This document shows, piece by piece, positions 32,776 to 41,998 of a stretch of DNA of 48,698 nt (positions are counted from its first letter, which is position 1; each line of letters begins with the position of its first letter). Made by a program: the position numbers and the translations under genes. Under the pieces are notes generated by a model that worked only from the letters and a program-made list of their open reading frames with translations, was not told the DNA's origin and ran no database searches. The stretch spans positions 1 through 48,698 of the IMG/VR virus record IMGVR_UViG_3300024255_001800, one strand, 5' to 3'. Origin of the DNA: a virus.

Positions 32776-34383
32776 ATGGCACAAACAATCAAAATCAAAA
32801 GAAGTAGTAGCGCGGCAGCTCCTGGTAGCGCCCTAGCTGCGGGTGAACTAGCCTATTCGTTTAATTCCAGTAAACTATTTATAGGTGACGGCTCTGCTAA
32901 CGATATCATAGGTGGTGAGTTATTTGTAAATATGCTCGACCATACAGCAGGTACTTTAACTGCTAGTTCAGCAATCATTGTAGACTCAAGTAGTAAAATA
33001 GACCAGTTAAAAACAGCAAACCTTACTATAGGTGCTAACTCTATTACTGCCGGTTCAGGAAATGTTCAAATAGTTGCAGCAGCTGATTTAGATTTAGACT
33101 TAACAGGTGGTTCTATTGATGTAAGCAGCCAAGCTACAGAAATTGTTATGATTGATAACAATGCAAATGCATTTGCTATCAAAGAAGGTGTTACTTCATA
33201 TTTAACATTTGATTCCACAAACTCTGCTGAAAAAATAACATTAGGTAAAAAACTTGAAGCAGGTTCTGTAGAAATAGAAGGTACAAACTTTGATATTAAT
33301 GGAGGCACTATTGATGGTGCTACTATTGGTGGGTCTTCTGCAGCAGCAGGTACATTCACAAATTTAACAGGCACAGGTACAATAAACTTTGCAGGTGCTA
33401 CAGTATCAAACGGTGGTTCAGTAACTACTGTAGATATTAATGGTGGTACTATTGATGGTGCAGTTATAGGCGGCGCTAGTGCAGCAGCTATAACAGGTAC
33501 TACAATTACTGCTACAACATTTACAGACGGTACAGCAAGTATAAGCAGTGGAGATATAACAGGAGTTACTTCATTAGCAGTAGACAACGTTACTGTAAAT
33601 GGTAATGATATTTCTACAACAAATTCAAACGGTAATTTAACACTTTCACCAAATGGTACAGGAACAGTAACAGTTCCATCAGGATATAAAGATAGATCAG
33701 GTTTTGGAGCCACTTCTTTAGTATCAAAAGAATATGTAGATGCAGTTAAAGTTGGTTTAGACTTTAAAGACTCGGTAAGAGTTGCTACTACAGGTTCAAA
33801 TATTTCTTTATCAAGCGCACCAGCAGCAATCGATGGTGTAACTCTTTCTAGTGATGACAGAGTACTTGTAAAAGACCAATCTTCAGGCGCAGAAAACGGT
33901 ATTTACGTATTTAATGGTTCTGGCTCTGCAATGACAAGAGCTACAGATGCTGATGCTAATGCAGAAGTTACTTCAGGTATGTTTACTTTCGTAACAGAAG
34001 GTAGCGTAAATGCTGATAGTGGTTTTGTACTAACAACAGATGGAAGTATTACAGTAGGTTCAACTGCTCTTGCTTTTGCTCAATTCTCAGGTGCTGGTCA
34101 AATAACTGCTGGTACAGGTATGACCAAGACTGGAAATACTCTTGATGTAGAAGTAGATGGACAATCATTAGAAATAAGTTCAGATGCTTTAAGAATTAAA
34201 GGTATTACACAAACAGCAACTGGTGACTTAATATTTGGTAATACAAATGGAGCAAATACTGGTTATCAAAGACTAACAATTGGAACATATGATTCTACAA
34301 ATAGTGTAGGACAAATGTTACAAGTCGGAGCAAACAGTACAGTTACTTGGACAAACACAATAGATGGAGGAACATTCTCCTAA
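32776..34383 (+). CDS. Tail fibre protein with Mtd-type N terminus (535 aa)
   Basis: The N terminus MAQTIKIKRSSSAAAPGSAL and GELAYSFNSSKLFIGDG is the attachment domain seen in Bordetella phage Mtd and many fibres. The middle carries triplet-type beta repeats (GGTIDGATIGGSSAAAGTF and GGTIDGAVIGGASAAA). Residues 305-430 hold a YKDRSGFGATSLVSKEYVDA-type module and a beta knob (GIYVFNGSGSAMTRATDADA). No diversity-generating retroelement is visible. Likely a trimeric receptor-binding fibre. Confidence 0.8.
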   Translation: MAQTIKIKRSSSAAAPGSALAAGELAYSFNSSKLFIGDGSANDIIGGELFVNMLDHTAGTLTASSAIIVDSSSKIDQLKTANLTIGANSITAGSGNVQIVAAADLDLDLTGGSIDVSSQATEIVMIDNNANAFAIKEGVTSYLTFDSTNSAEKITLGKKLEAGSVEIEGTNFDINGGTIDGATIGGSSAAAGTFTNLTGTGTINFAGATVSNGGSVTTVDINGGTIDGAVIGGASAAAITGTTITATTFTDGTASISSGDITGVTSLAVDNVTVNGNDISTTNSNGNLTLSPNGTGTVTVPSGYKDRSGFGATSLVSKEYVDAVKVGLDFKDSVRVATTGSNISLSSAPAAIDGVTLSSDDRVLVKDQSSGAENGIYVFNGSGSAMTRATDADANAEVTSGMFTFVTEGSVNADSGFVLTTDGSITVGSTALAFAQFSGAGQITAGTGMTKTGNTLDVEVDGQSLEISSDALRIKGITQTATGDLIFGNTNGANTGYQRLTIGTYDSTNSVGQMLQVGANSTVTWTNTIDGGTFS

Positions 34384-34395
34384 TAATTAGTTTCC

Positions 34396-34407
34396 GCGTA
34401 TATACGC
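34396..34407 (+). repeat. Perfect 12-base palindrome between fibre genes
   Basis: GCGTATATACGC reads the same on both strands and is GC-capped, in an AT-rich intergenic gap of 46 bases. TTTCC and GGAAA flank it at 34391-34395 and 34416-34420. There is no T tract, so a terminator is unlikely. It could be a protein-binding or recombination site. Confidence 0.6.
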
Positions 34408-34429
34408 ATAGAAAAGGAAATCCATAAAT

Positions 34430-37400
34430 ATGGCACAAACGATTAAATTAAAAAGGTCTGCAACTCAAAATGCAGTACCTTCAACATCTTCTTTAGCACT
34501 TGGCGAAATCGCCATTAATACTTATGATGGTAAGTTATTTATTAAGAAAGATGTAAGTGGAACAGAATCAATAGTTACAATAGGGGAAGTAGGAGCAAAT
34601 TCAATCGGCCCTACAGAACTAGCTTCAACAGCAGTAACAGCAGGTTCTTATGGGTCTACAAGTGCCATACCAGTTATTACTATCGATGCAGATGGAAGAA
34701 TAACAAGTGCTTCTACAGCAACAATCTCAGGCTTATCAGCCAACTCAGTAACATCTACAGAAATTGCGGCAAACGCTGTAGGTATCTCTGAGCTTAACGT
34801 TACAGACGGAACAGACGGCCAAGTACTAACTACAGATGGTAGCGGTACTCTTACTTTTGAGACTCCAACAGGAGGAGCTGCTTCTGCAAATGCTTTTGCT
34901 ACTAATATAGCAAGTGGTAACGGTAGTACAGCAACTTTTACACTTTCTAGTACACCGAGTGCAGAGTCAAAGATTATAGCATTTATTAATGGTGTATTTC
35001 AAAATCAAGACGCTTATACAATAAGTGGTACAGACATAACTTTTGATACTGCTCCAATATCTGGAACAAATAATGTAGTTATATATGTAATAGGCGATGT
35101 ATATAGTGGAGAAAGTGTACTTATAAGTAACTTTGATGGTAACGGGAGTACAACAGCTTTTACACTCTCTAATAATCCAGGAAATGAAAATAATACTCAA
35201 GTTTATATAGATGGTGTATATCAACAAAAAACAACATATAGTGTAAGCGGTACTACTCTAACATTTAGCAGTGCGCCCCCAACTGGTACAGCAAATATAG
35301 AAGTCGTAATGTTAACTTCTACAACTGTCAATACTCCAGCAGCAGGTTCTGTTGTAACAGCTTCAATGGCTGATGATAGTGTTACAGGTGCTAAACTAGT
35401 AAGTAGTGCAGTAACAACAGCAAAGATAGCTGATGCAAATGTTACTACAGCAAAGATAGCTGATGCAAATGTTACTACAGCAAAGATAGCAAATGACGCA
35501 GTAACTTTAGATAAGATTGCTGACGCAGTATTTGTAACAGAATCAGAAGGTATATCTTCAAACGATAATGATACTACTTTACCTACTTCAGCAGCAGTAA
35601 AAGATTACGTTGATGGAAAAGATTTTGAGACAGGTTTAGCAGGAGATAGTGGAACAGGTACAGTAAATACAAGCCAAACTCTTACAGTTTCAGGAACAGC
35701 AAACGAAGTAAATACTTCTGTGTCTGGCCAAACAGTAACAGTAGGACTACCAGACAGCGTAAGTTTAACAAGTAACTTAACTGTAGGTGGTTACATAGCT
35801 GGGCCGGCTTCTTTTACGATTGACCCTGCAGGAGTTGGAAATAACACAGGAACAGTTGTTATTGCAGGTAACTTACAAGTAGATGGAACACAGACAATAA
35901 TTAACTCTACTTCTATGTCAGTAGACGATCTAAATTTAACATTAGCAAGTGGAGCAGCAAATGCAGCCGCAGCGAATGGTGCAGGTCTTACGATAGATGG
36001 AGCAAGTGCTACACTTCTATATGCTTCTTCAGGGGATAAGTTTGTTTTTAATAAGACAGTGGACGCTACAATAGGAACAGCAGCACAACCTAATATTACA
36101 AGCGTTGGTACGCTTACAGGATTAACAACTACAGGAAATTTAGTTATTGGAACAGAAGATAATAACGCTGCAATTATAGAAATTAGTGGTGGAGCTACTG
36201 GAAGTGCTGAAGGGGGAGAAATTCGATTAGATACCGCAGCAGACTATGATAGTACTTATGAATTTTATAGACTTGATGTATCTCAAGATGATTTTAGAAT
36301 AGGCAGACAAGGGCAAACAGACTTTACATTATTTAGTGATGGTACTGCTCAATTTTTTGGAAATCTAACAGCAACTTTATCTACATCAGCACAGCCCAAT
36401 ATTACAAGTGTTGGAACTCTTACAGGGTTTACCTCAACAGGTATTGATGATAATGCAGATGCTACAGCTATAACAATTGATAGTAATGAAAATATTGGAA
36501 TTGGAACGAGTATATTTACAAATTCTTACAAAACATATATTGAAGGTCTTGACCAAGACACAGCAAACCTTACAGACTCAGGAAATCACGGAGCTACTTT
36601 ATATTTAAGAGCTACCGCTAATGCAGCAGGTAGTGGTGGTGCTGTAGCTTTTGGTACTACTTTTGGAAATAAAACGCCTTTTGCAGCTATTAAAGGTCAT
36701 GTTCTAGATGGTTCTACTAATACAGTAGGAGATTTATGCTTTTCAACTAGAGCAAGTGTTTCTGCAACAGCTTTAACAGAAAGACTTAGAATAGACTCAT
36801 CAGGCAAAGTTGGAATTGGAACTGATAGTCCTTCAAAAACGCTTCATGTTAATGGTGAGGTTCAAATTGAAAATAATTTAACTCTTAATGAAAACACTCC
36901 AGCTATAGTTATTCCTAATGGAGATTTAAGATTATTTACTGGTGGTACAGAATCAATGAGAATAGACTCATCAGGAACTGTATTATTTAAATCAGGTGCT
37001 TTTCCAACTAATCAGGATAGTCCTTTTATCTACAGAATAGGTGGCGGAAGTTTAGCCATAGGTGCTGCTACAGAAACAGGCACAGGTGCATATGCTGCTT
37101 TCTATACAAACTCATTAGAAAGAATGCGTATTCTTTCTGATGGCAATGTTCAAATTGGGACAAGTAATCCGTCAGGTAACAAAGGCATAACTATACAAGC
37201 TGGAACTAACTCAAGTGCTTCTTTAAGATTAAAAAATGATGCTCATGATTGGGATTTAAACTGTCAAACTAACGATAAATTTGCAATTTATAGTCATACA
37301 GCAGGAACAGAGAGATTAGTCATAGACACTTCAGGCAAAGTTGGAATTGGAACTGATAGTCCTGTGACACAACTTGATGTTAGAGGTGTTGTGCATGTTG

Positions 37401-38125
37401 GAGCAAGTGCAAGTACAACTCCTGTAATAAGTAGGTCTCTTGCACCAACAGGTTCACAAGGATTATTTTTAACTGCTGGTGTTGTTAATGGTGAATCTAT
37501 AACTACTCCTACTTTTGCAGATAATAGCAGTTCAGGTGCTTCAATATATTTAGGGGGTAATGCTGTAGACCAATATGGTGGAAGTGTCGTATTAAAGGCT
37601 TATGGAGCAGGTGCTGATGGTAATCAAATTGTTTTTGAAAATCGTAGTGGTGCTAATACTTTTAAACAAACAATGCGTATTCACAGCGATGGCAACGTAA
37701 CAAAACCTACACAATGTAATTTTTTAGCAAGAAGAAGTGGAAATCAAACAGGTTACAATGCAAGTGGTTCTTATGGAGATGGTGTTAGATATAATAGCGA
37801 GATATACGATATAGGCGGCGATTTTAATGTCACTACAGGTATATTTACTGCACCAGTAGATGGAACATATTTAATTCAAGGCTCTGTTTACAGTGGTACT
37901 GCTGGTACTAATTGGAGTCAAGCATGGTTGGCTGTTAATGGTGCTAGAGCAGATTATACAGATATGATGGGCAATGATGGTGATTTGTTTATTTCTACAA
38001 CACATATAGTTAAGTTAAGTGCTGGAGATGAAGTAAGATATCATCCTTATTATTCAGGTTCTACAAGTGTAACAATTTTAGCAAATAATAATCATACTTG
38101 GTTTAAAGGTTATTTATTAGGTTAA
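34430..38125 (+). CDS. Large tail fibre with C1q-like C-terminal head (1231 aa)
   Basis: The N terminus (MAQTIKLKRSATQNAVPSTS, LALGEIAINTYDGKLFIKK) is the same attachment domain as in the previous fibre. The shaft has TTAKIADAN repeats at 35417, two related FINGVFQ/YIDGVYQ beta modules, and GIGTDSPSKTLHVNGE-type repeats. The last 140 residues (CNFLARRSGNQ, GGDFNVTTGIFTAPVDGTYL, AGDEVRYHPYYSG, HTWFKGYLLG) match a C1q/TNF-like jelly roll, a trimeric binding head. No S74 chaperone is present, but a relic of one lies downstream at 38128. Confidence 0.8.
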   Translation: MAQTIKLKRSATQNAVPSTSSLALGEIAINTYDGKLFIKKDVSGTESIVTIGEVGANSIGPTELASTAVTAGSYGSTSAIPVITIDADGRITSASTATISGLSANSVTSTEIAANAVGISELNVTDGTDGQVLTTDGSGTLTFETPTGGAASANAFATNIASGNGSTATFTLSSTPSAESKIIAFINGVFQNQDAYTISGTDITFDTAPISGTNNVVIYVIGDVYSGESVLISNFDGNGSTTAFTLSNNPGNENNTQVYIDGVYQQKTTYSVSGTTLTFSSAPPTGTANIEVVMLTSTTVNTPAAGSVVTASMADDSVTGAKLVSSAVTTAKIADANVTTAKIADANVTTAKIANDAVTLDKIADAVFVTESEGISSNDNDTTLPTSAAVKDYVDGKDFETGLAGDSGTGTVNTSQTLTVSGTANEVNTSVSGQTVTVGLPDSVSLTSNLTVGGYIAGPASFTIDPAGVGNNTGTVVIAGNLQVDGTQTIINSTSMSVDDLNLTLASGAANAAAANGAGLTIDGASATLLYASSGDKFVFNKTVDATIGTAAQPNITSVGTLTGLTTTGNLVIGTEDNNAAIIEISGGATGSAEGGEIRLDTAADYDSTYEFYRLDVSQDDFRIGRQGQTDFTLFSDGTAQFFGNLTATLSTSAQPNITSVGTLTGFTSTGIDDNADATAITIDSNENIGIGTSIFTNSYKTYIEGLDQDTANLTDSGNHGATLYLRATANAAGSGGAVAFGTTFGNKTPFAAIKGHVLDGSTNTVGDLCFSTRASVSATALTERLRIDSSGKVGIGTDSPSKTLHVNGEVQIENNLTLNENTPAIVIPNGDLRLFTGGTESMRIDSSGTVLFKSGAFPTNQDSPFIYRIGGGSLAIGAATETGTGAYAAFYTNSLERMRILSDGNVQIGTSNPSGNKGITIQAGTNSSASLRLKNDAHDWDLNCQTNDKFAIYSHTAGTERLVIDTSGKVGIGTDSPVTQLDVRGVVHVGASASTTPVISRSLAPTGSQGLFLTAGVVNGESITTPTFADNSSSGASIYLGGNAVDQYGGSVVLKAYGAGADGNQIVFENRSGANTFKQTMRIHSDGNVTKPTQCNFLARRSGNQTGYNASGSYGDGVRYNSEIYDIGGDFNVTTGIFTAPVDGTYLIQGSVYSGTAGTNWSQAWLAVNGARADYTDMMGNDGDLFISTTHIVKLSAGDEVRYHPYYSGSTSVTILANNNHTWFKGYLLG
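35417..35490 (+). repeat. Tandem 30-base repeat inside fibre gene (about 2.5 copies)
   Basis: Two identical 30-base units (35417-35446, 35447-35476) encode TAKIADANVT, and a partial third follows. The perfect nucleotide identity implies recent slippage or unequal crossing over within the shaft. Confidence 0.9.
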
Positions 38126-38127
38126 TT

Positions 38128-38199
38128 ATGAAAGCTATACAAGAACAACAAACAATAATAGACGATTTAAAATCAAGAATAGAAACATTGGAAGGATAA
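38128..38199 (+). pseudogene. Relic of an S74 chaperone C-terminal helix (23 codons)
   Basis: ATG 38128 to TAA 38199 encodes MKAIQEQQTIIDDLKSR plus six residues, matching the last residues of the S74 fibre at 38200-41997 (KAMQEQQTIIDDLKARLD). A 27-base block (38146-38172) is identical to 41944-41970 and 46227-46253. It lies directly behind a fibre with a C1q-like head. Its end (GAAGGATAA) also supplies the ribosome binding site of the next fibre gene. Confidence 0.75.
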
Positions 38200-41100
38200 A
38201 TGGCAAAAACAACAGTACCAGGATTATATATAGCAGATGGCGCAATAACAGCAGCCAAGCTTAGCAGCACCCTTGATTTATCAGGAGTTACAATTACTGT
38301 TGCAACAGCGAGTACTGGAGATAATGATACTACAGTAGCTTCAACAGCTTTCGTACAGCAAGAAATAGCTGCTCTTGTAGATAGTTCACCAAGCGCACTG
38401 AATACACTCAATGAATTAGCAGCTGCAATCGGGGATGATGCGAGTTTTAGTACTACAGTAACAAACAGTATAGCAACTAAACTGGCCCTTGCTGGTGGAA
38501 CAATGACTGGTGATTTAATAATCAATACTACTGGTTCATTACAAATACCAGTCGGTACAACAGCACAAAGACCAACAGCAGCACAAGGACAACTAAGATT
38601 TAATACTACTACAAGTAAGCCAGAAATATACAGTGGCTCAGCTTGGACAGATGTAGGTGGCGGTGTAGAGTCTGTAAACAGTGCAACTGGAGTGGTTGTT
38701 TTAACAACAGCAAACATTGCAGAAAACACAAACTTATACTACACAGATGCAAGAGCAGATGCACGTATCGCAGCAGCAGACACAGACGACTTAAGCGAAG
38801 GCTCTACAAATTTATACTTTACAACAGCAAGAGCAAACTCAGCAATTGATGGTAGACTTTCAGGAAGTACTGGAGTTACTGTATCAAACGGAGCTATCTC
38901 TATTGGACAAGATGTTGCGACATCTACAAGTCCCACTTTCCAGAATTTAACACTAAGCGGTACAGATTCAGTAAAAGTTCCTTCAGGTACAACAGCACAA
39001 AGAAGTGGCTCACCTGCAAATGGAATGTTAAGATATAATTCTAGCACTAATGAATTTGAAGGGTATGCAAATAGTGCTTGGGGTGCTATCGGCGGAGACA
39101 CAACTTCAAGCGTAGACTTATATACTGCAACTGGAAATGGTAGTACTGCTACTTATAACACAGGTAAGAATCCACAATCAGAAAACAATACATGGGTATT
39201 TATAGGCGGTGTGTACCAGCCAAAATCAACATATAGTTTCAGTGGTACAGAAATTACACTTTCAGAAAATTTACCAAATGGGGAAGATTTAGAGGTAATC
39301 ACTGGAACGGTTTCAACATACAATCCAACGGATGCTATCTTAGGTCAGTACAACGTAACTACATCAAATACCGCATCCTATGACACAAGTTTAACGACTG
39401 AAAATGAAAATAATGTTTTCGTTTTTGTTGATGGAGTATATCAGCCAAAATCTTCATATACTTACAGTGGAAGCACTTTGACTTTAGACGCAGTTCCTAC
39501 TTCGGGAATGTCACTTGAAGTATTAGTTACACGTTCAATGAATGCGGCAACAGTAACAACGGGCTTCCTTGCAGACGATGCTGTAACGACAGCAAAGATA
39601 ACGGATGCCAATGTAACTGCGGCAAAACTTGCTTCATCTTTAGATTTGACTGGAAAAACAGTTACAGTTGCAACAGCAAGTGCAGGAGACAATGATACTT
39701 CTGTAGCTTCGACTGCATTTGTACGACAAGAAATAACTTCTTTGGTCGATAGCGCACCCGCTGCGATGGACACATTAAATGAATTAGCAGCAGCTTTAGG
39801 CGACGATGCTAACTTTAGTACTACTGTAAATGCAAGTATTGCTGCAAAATTACCATTAGCTGGCGGTACTATGACTGGTGATTTAAGTTTTGGTGATAAT
39901 GTTAGACTAGAAGTAGGTTCAGCAGTAGGAGGAGATTTACAGATTTATCATGATGGAAGTAATAGTTTTATTGATGAAACTGGTACAGGGAATCTTTTAA
40001 TAAGAGCAGGTAATTTACAATTACAAAGAGCAAGTGGAACACAAAATTTTCTTGCAGCGAATACAGGTGCAGAAGTTATTTTATATCATGCGGGTAACCC
40101 CAAACTAGCCACCACCTCCACGGGCATAGACGTTACTGGTACAGCTACAATGGATGGTTTGACTGTTCAGGCTAGTTCTAGTGCAACATTAAAACTTGAA
40201 TCTACCACGACAACCCTATCCACTGGAGAAAGTCTTGGCGGTATTGATTTCTACTCTAATGACGACTCAAACGTGGGCGTTAAGGCTAGAATAAACACTT
40301 ACTCCGAGGACACTGTAGGCTCTACATCATTAAGATTTAAAACGACAACAGGGTTCAGTACAGCACTTAAAGATAGGTTGAACATAGCCTCCAACGGAGA
40401 CATCTCCTTTTATGAAGATACAGGCTCTACAGCTAAGTTCTTTTGGGATGCAAGTGCTGAAAGATTAGGTATTGGAACGAGTAGTCCTGCAACTCAATTT
40501 CATATAGTAAATGCAGATGATGCAGTTGCTCGTATTGAATCAAATGGTTCAGAATCTAGTGATGATGCAAGGCTAGAAATTAAAACAACTAATGGTACAT
40601 TTACCATACAAAACGATAGAAGTCTTGGTACAAGTGGTGCTTTAACTTTCGCAGGTAATACATCTGATAATTTAGTTATTGACCATAATTCAGGCAACGT
40701 TGGAATTGGAACGAGTAGTCCAAACGCACCTTTAGAAATAAATGGTGGAACTGCTATGTCAGGTGGGTGGGGACGTTCATTGCTTTTACGCCACAATTTT
40801 CCTGTAATGGTTTTCCAAAGTGAGTATAGTACAGATGCTTATGCTGGTATTGGTTATGATAATACAACTGGTATGCAGTTCATGGTCAACTCACCTACAA
40901 TTGACCTTTTTGCAAATAGTCAGACACCAGCTATGATTATATTAGATAACAAAAATGTTGGAATTGGAATTACAGACCCAGACCAAGCATTAGAAATTGG
41001 TGCTGGTGGTAAACTAAAATTATCAAGAGCAGATAACGCTAGGTCAATGATGCTATTTACTGATAATGACAATGCAACAATTCAATCTGATACTGACCCT

Positions 41101-41997
41101 TTGCTAATACAATCAGCAAATAGAATAACATTTAACACGAATGGTGCAAATGAAAGAATGCGTATCCATACATCAGGCTGCGTAGGTATCGGAAGTACAG
41201 CAGACAGGTCTATAGGTACTAATATAACTACAACTGTTATTAATGGTTCAGTTGGTGGTGGTCTTTGGTTAAGCGCTGGTGATTCTAGTGCAACAAGTTC
41301 TTTTATTTATAGTTTTTTAAATGGAAGCGTTGGAAGATTAATTATCAATCAAGGTACAGGCGTTGGTGGTGGAGACATACACTTTACATTTAACGAAAGC
41401 TCAACACCAACCATGATTCTTCAGAGTAATAAAAATGTATTAATAGGCGATATGACTTCTGACTTTATTACTTATGGTAAATTGCAAGTTGCTGGTGGTG
41501 GTTATACAGCAGGGTTTGGTGGAATAGTAGGATTTTTTGATACTGATGTCTCAGTTGCTTCTTCAAATCTAATTCAGTTACTTCAATTTAAAAATGATAC
41601 TGATGCTACTGGAGGTCAATTTATAAGATTTAGCGATAGTAATAGCACTATGGGTTCTGTATCAGCAGCAAGTGGAACAACTGTATCTTACAATACATCT
41701 TCTGACAGAAGAATGAAAGAAAATATTGTAGATGCTTCTTCTCAATTGGACGTAATTAACAATATACAAATTAGAGAGTTTGATTGGATAAAAAATGGTC
41801 ATCATGAAGTTGGTGTGATTGCACAAGAATTAAACGAGGTAATACCTAATGTAGTTCAAGAAGGTGGAGAGGATGTTAATGAAGAACCTTGGGGTGTTGA
41901 TTACGGAAAACTTACACCCTACTTAATAAAAGCTATGCAAGAACAACAAACAATAATAGACGATTTAAAAGCAAGATTAGACGAGGCAGGATTATAA
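38200..41997 (+). CDS. Tail fibre with C-terminal S74 self-cleaving chaperone (1265 aa)
   Basis: The N terminus (MAKTTVPGLYIADGAITAAK) is followed by two copies of the LNELAAALGDDA module (38272 and 39640), YYTDARADARIAAA repeats and VYQPKSTYSFSG beta modules. A long GIGTSSP repeat shaft follows. The last 98 residues are an S74 intramolecular chaperone. S1168 and K1173 (SDRRMK) have the Ser-Lys spacing of the endosialidase dyad, then HHEVGVIAQELNEVIPNVV and a terminal coiled coil. It should trimerise the fibre and then cut itself off. Confidence 0.88.
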   Translation: MAKTTVPGLYIADGAITAAKLSSTLDLSGVTITVATASTGDNDTTVASTAFVQQEIAALVDSSPSALNTLNELAAAIGDDASFSTTVTNSIATKLALAGGTMTGDLIINTTGSLQIPVGTTAQRPTAAQGQLRFNTTTSKPEIYSGSAWTDVGGGVESVNSATGVVVLTTANIAENTNLYYTDARADARIAAADTDDLSEGSTNLYFTTARANSAIDGRLSGSTGVTVSNGAISIGQDVATSTSPTFQNLTLSGTDSVKVPSGTTAQRSGSPANGMLRYNSSTNEFEGYANSAWGAIGGDTTSSVDLYTATGNGSTATYNTGKNPQSENNTWVFIGGVYQPKSTYSFSGTEITLSENLPNGEDLEVITGTVSTYNPTDAILGQYNVTTSNTASYDTSLTTENENNVFVFVDGVYQPKSSYTYSGSTLTLDAVPTSGMSLEVLVTRSMNAATVTTGFLADDAVTTAKITDANVTAAKLASSLDLTGKTVTVATASAGDNDTSVASTAFVRQEITSLVDSAPAAMDTLNELAAALGDDANFSTTVNASIAAKLPLAGGTMTGDLSFGDNVRLEVGSAVGGDLQIYHDGSNSFIDETGTGNLLIRAGNLQLQRASGTQNFLAANTGAEVILYHAGNPKLATTSTGIDVTGTATMDGLTVQASSSATLKLESTTTTLSTGESLGGIDFYSNDDSNVGVKARINTYSEDTVGSTSLRFKTTTGFSTALKDRLNIASNGDISFYEDTGSTAKFFWDASAERLGIGTSSPATQFHIVNADDAVARIESNGSESSDDARLEIKTTNGTFTIQNDRSLGTSGALTFAGNTSDNLVIDHNSGNVGIGTSSPNAPLEINGGTAMSGGWGRSLLLRHNFPVMVFQSEYSTDAYAGIGYDNTTGMQFMVNSPTIDLFANSQTPAMIILDNKNVGIGITDPDQALEIGAGGKLKLSRADNARSMMLFTDNDNATIQSDTDPLLIQSANRITFNTNGANERMRIHTSGCVGIGSTADRSIGTNITTTVINGSVGGGLWLSAGDSSATSSFIYSFLNGSVGRLIINQGTGVGGGDIHFTFNESSTPTMILQSNKNVLIGDMTSDFITYGKLQVAGGGYTAGFGGIVGFFDTDVSVASSNLIQLLQFKNDTDATGGQFIRFSDSNSTMGSVSAASGTTVSYNTSSDRRMKENIVDASSQLDVINNIQIREFDWIKNGHHEVGVIAQELNEVIPNVVQEGGEDVNEEPWGVDYGKLTPYLIKAMQEQQTIIDDLKARLDEAGL
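38272..38517 (+). repeat. Fibre module copy 1 (LNELAAAIGDDASF)
   Basis: 246 bases coding for LDLSGVTITVATAST, VASTAFVQQEIAALVDSS, LNTLNELAAAIGDD and GGTMTGDL. The same module recurs at 39640-39885 and, in a shorter form, at 42161-42379 and 44688-44906. Confidence 0.9.
39640..39885 (+). repeat. Fibre module copy 2
   Basis: 246 bases, the same length and frame as copy 1 within the same gene. It encodes LDLTGKTVTVATASAGDND, a STAFVRQEITSLVDSAPA segment and GGTMTGDL. The duplication within one gene suggests recombination between fibre genes. Confidence 0.9.
40414..40461 (+). repeat. 48-base block shared with the 46284 fibre (copy A)
   Basis: The 48 bases coding for EDTGSTAKFFWDASAE are identical to 47169-47216 in the last fibre gene, while the surrounding sequence differs. 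This is consistent with recent exchange between fibres. Confidence 0.9.
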
Positions 41998-41998
41998 T

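Noticed and set aside
33066-33713. Long minus-strand ORF of 215 codons inside the first fibre
   Set aside because: It mirrors the repetitive Thr/Ala/Gly-rich coding strand, is Val/Pro-rich as expected of antisense of such repeats, and has no ribosome binding context. Other minus-strand ORFs (15233, 16001, 38103, 44465) were rejected for the same reason.
34396-34407. Candidate cos or packaging site at the palindrome
   Set aside because: It is far from the terminase genes and between fibre genes, with no bracket of TerS-binding repeats.
35417-35490. CRISPR-like direct repeats
   Set aside because: The repeats are contiguous without spacers and encode a repeated TAKIADANVT peptide in frame, so they are a fibre shaft repeat.
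32776-38125. Diversity-generating retroelement, suggested by Mtd-like fibre N termini
   Set aside because: No reverse transcriptase, no template repeat and no lectin-type variable C terminus are visible. Only the attachment domain resembles Mtd.
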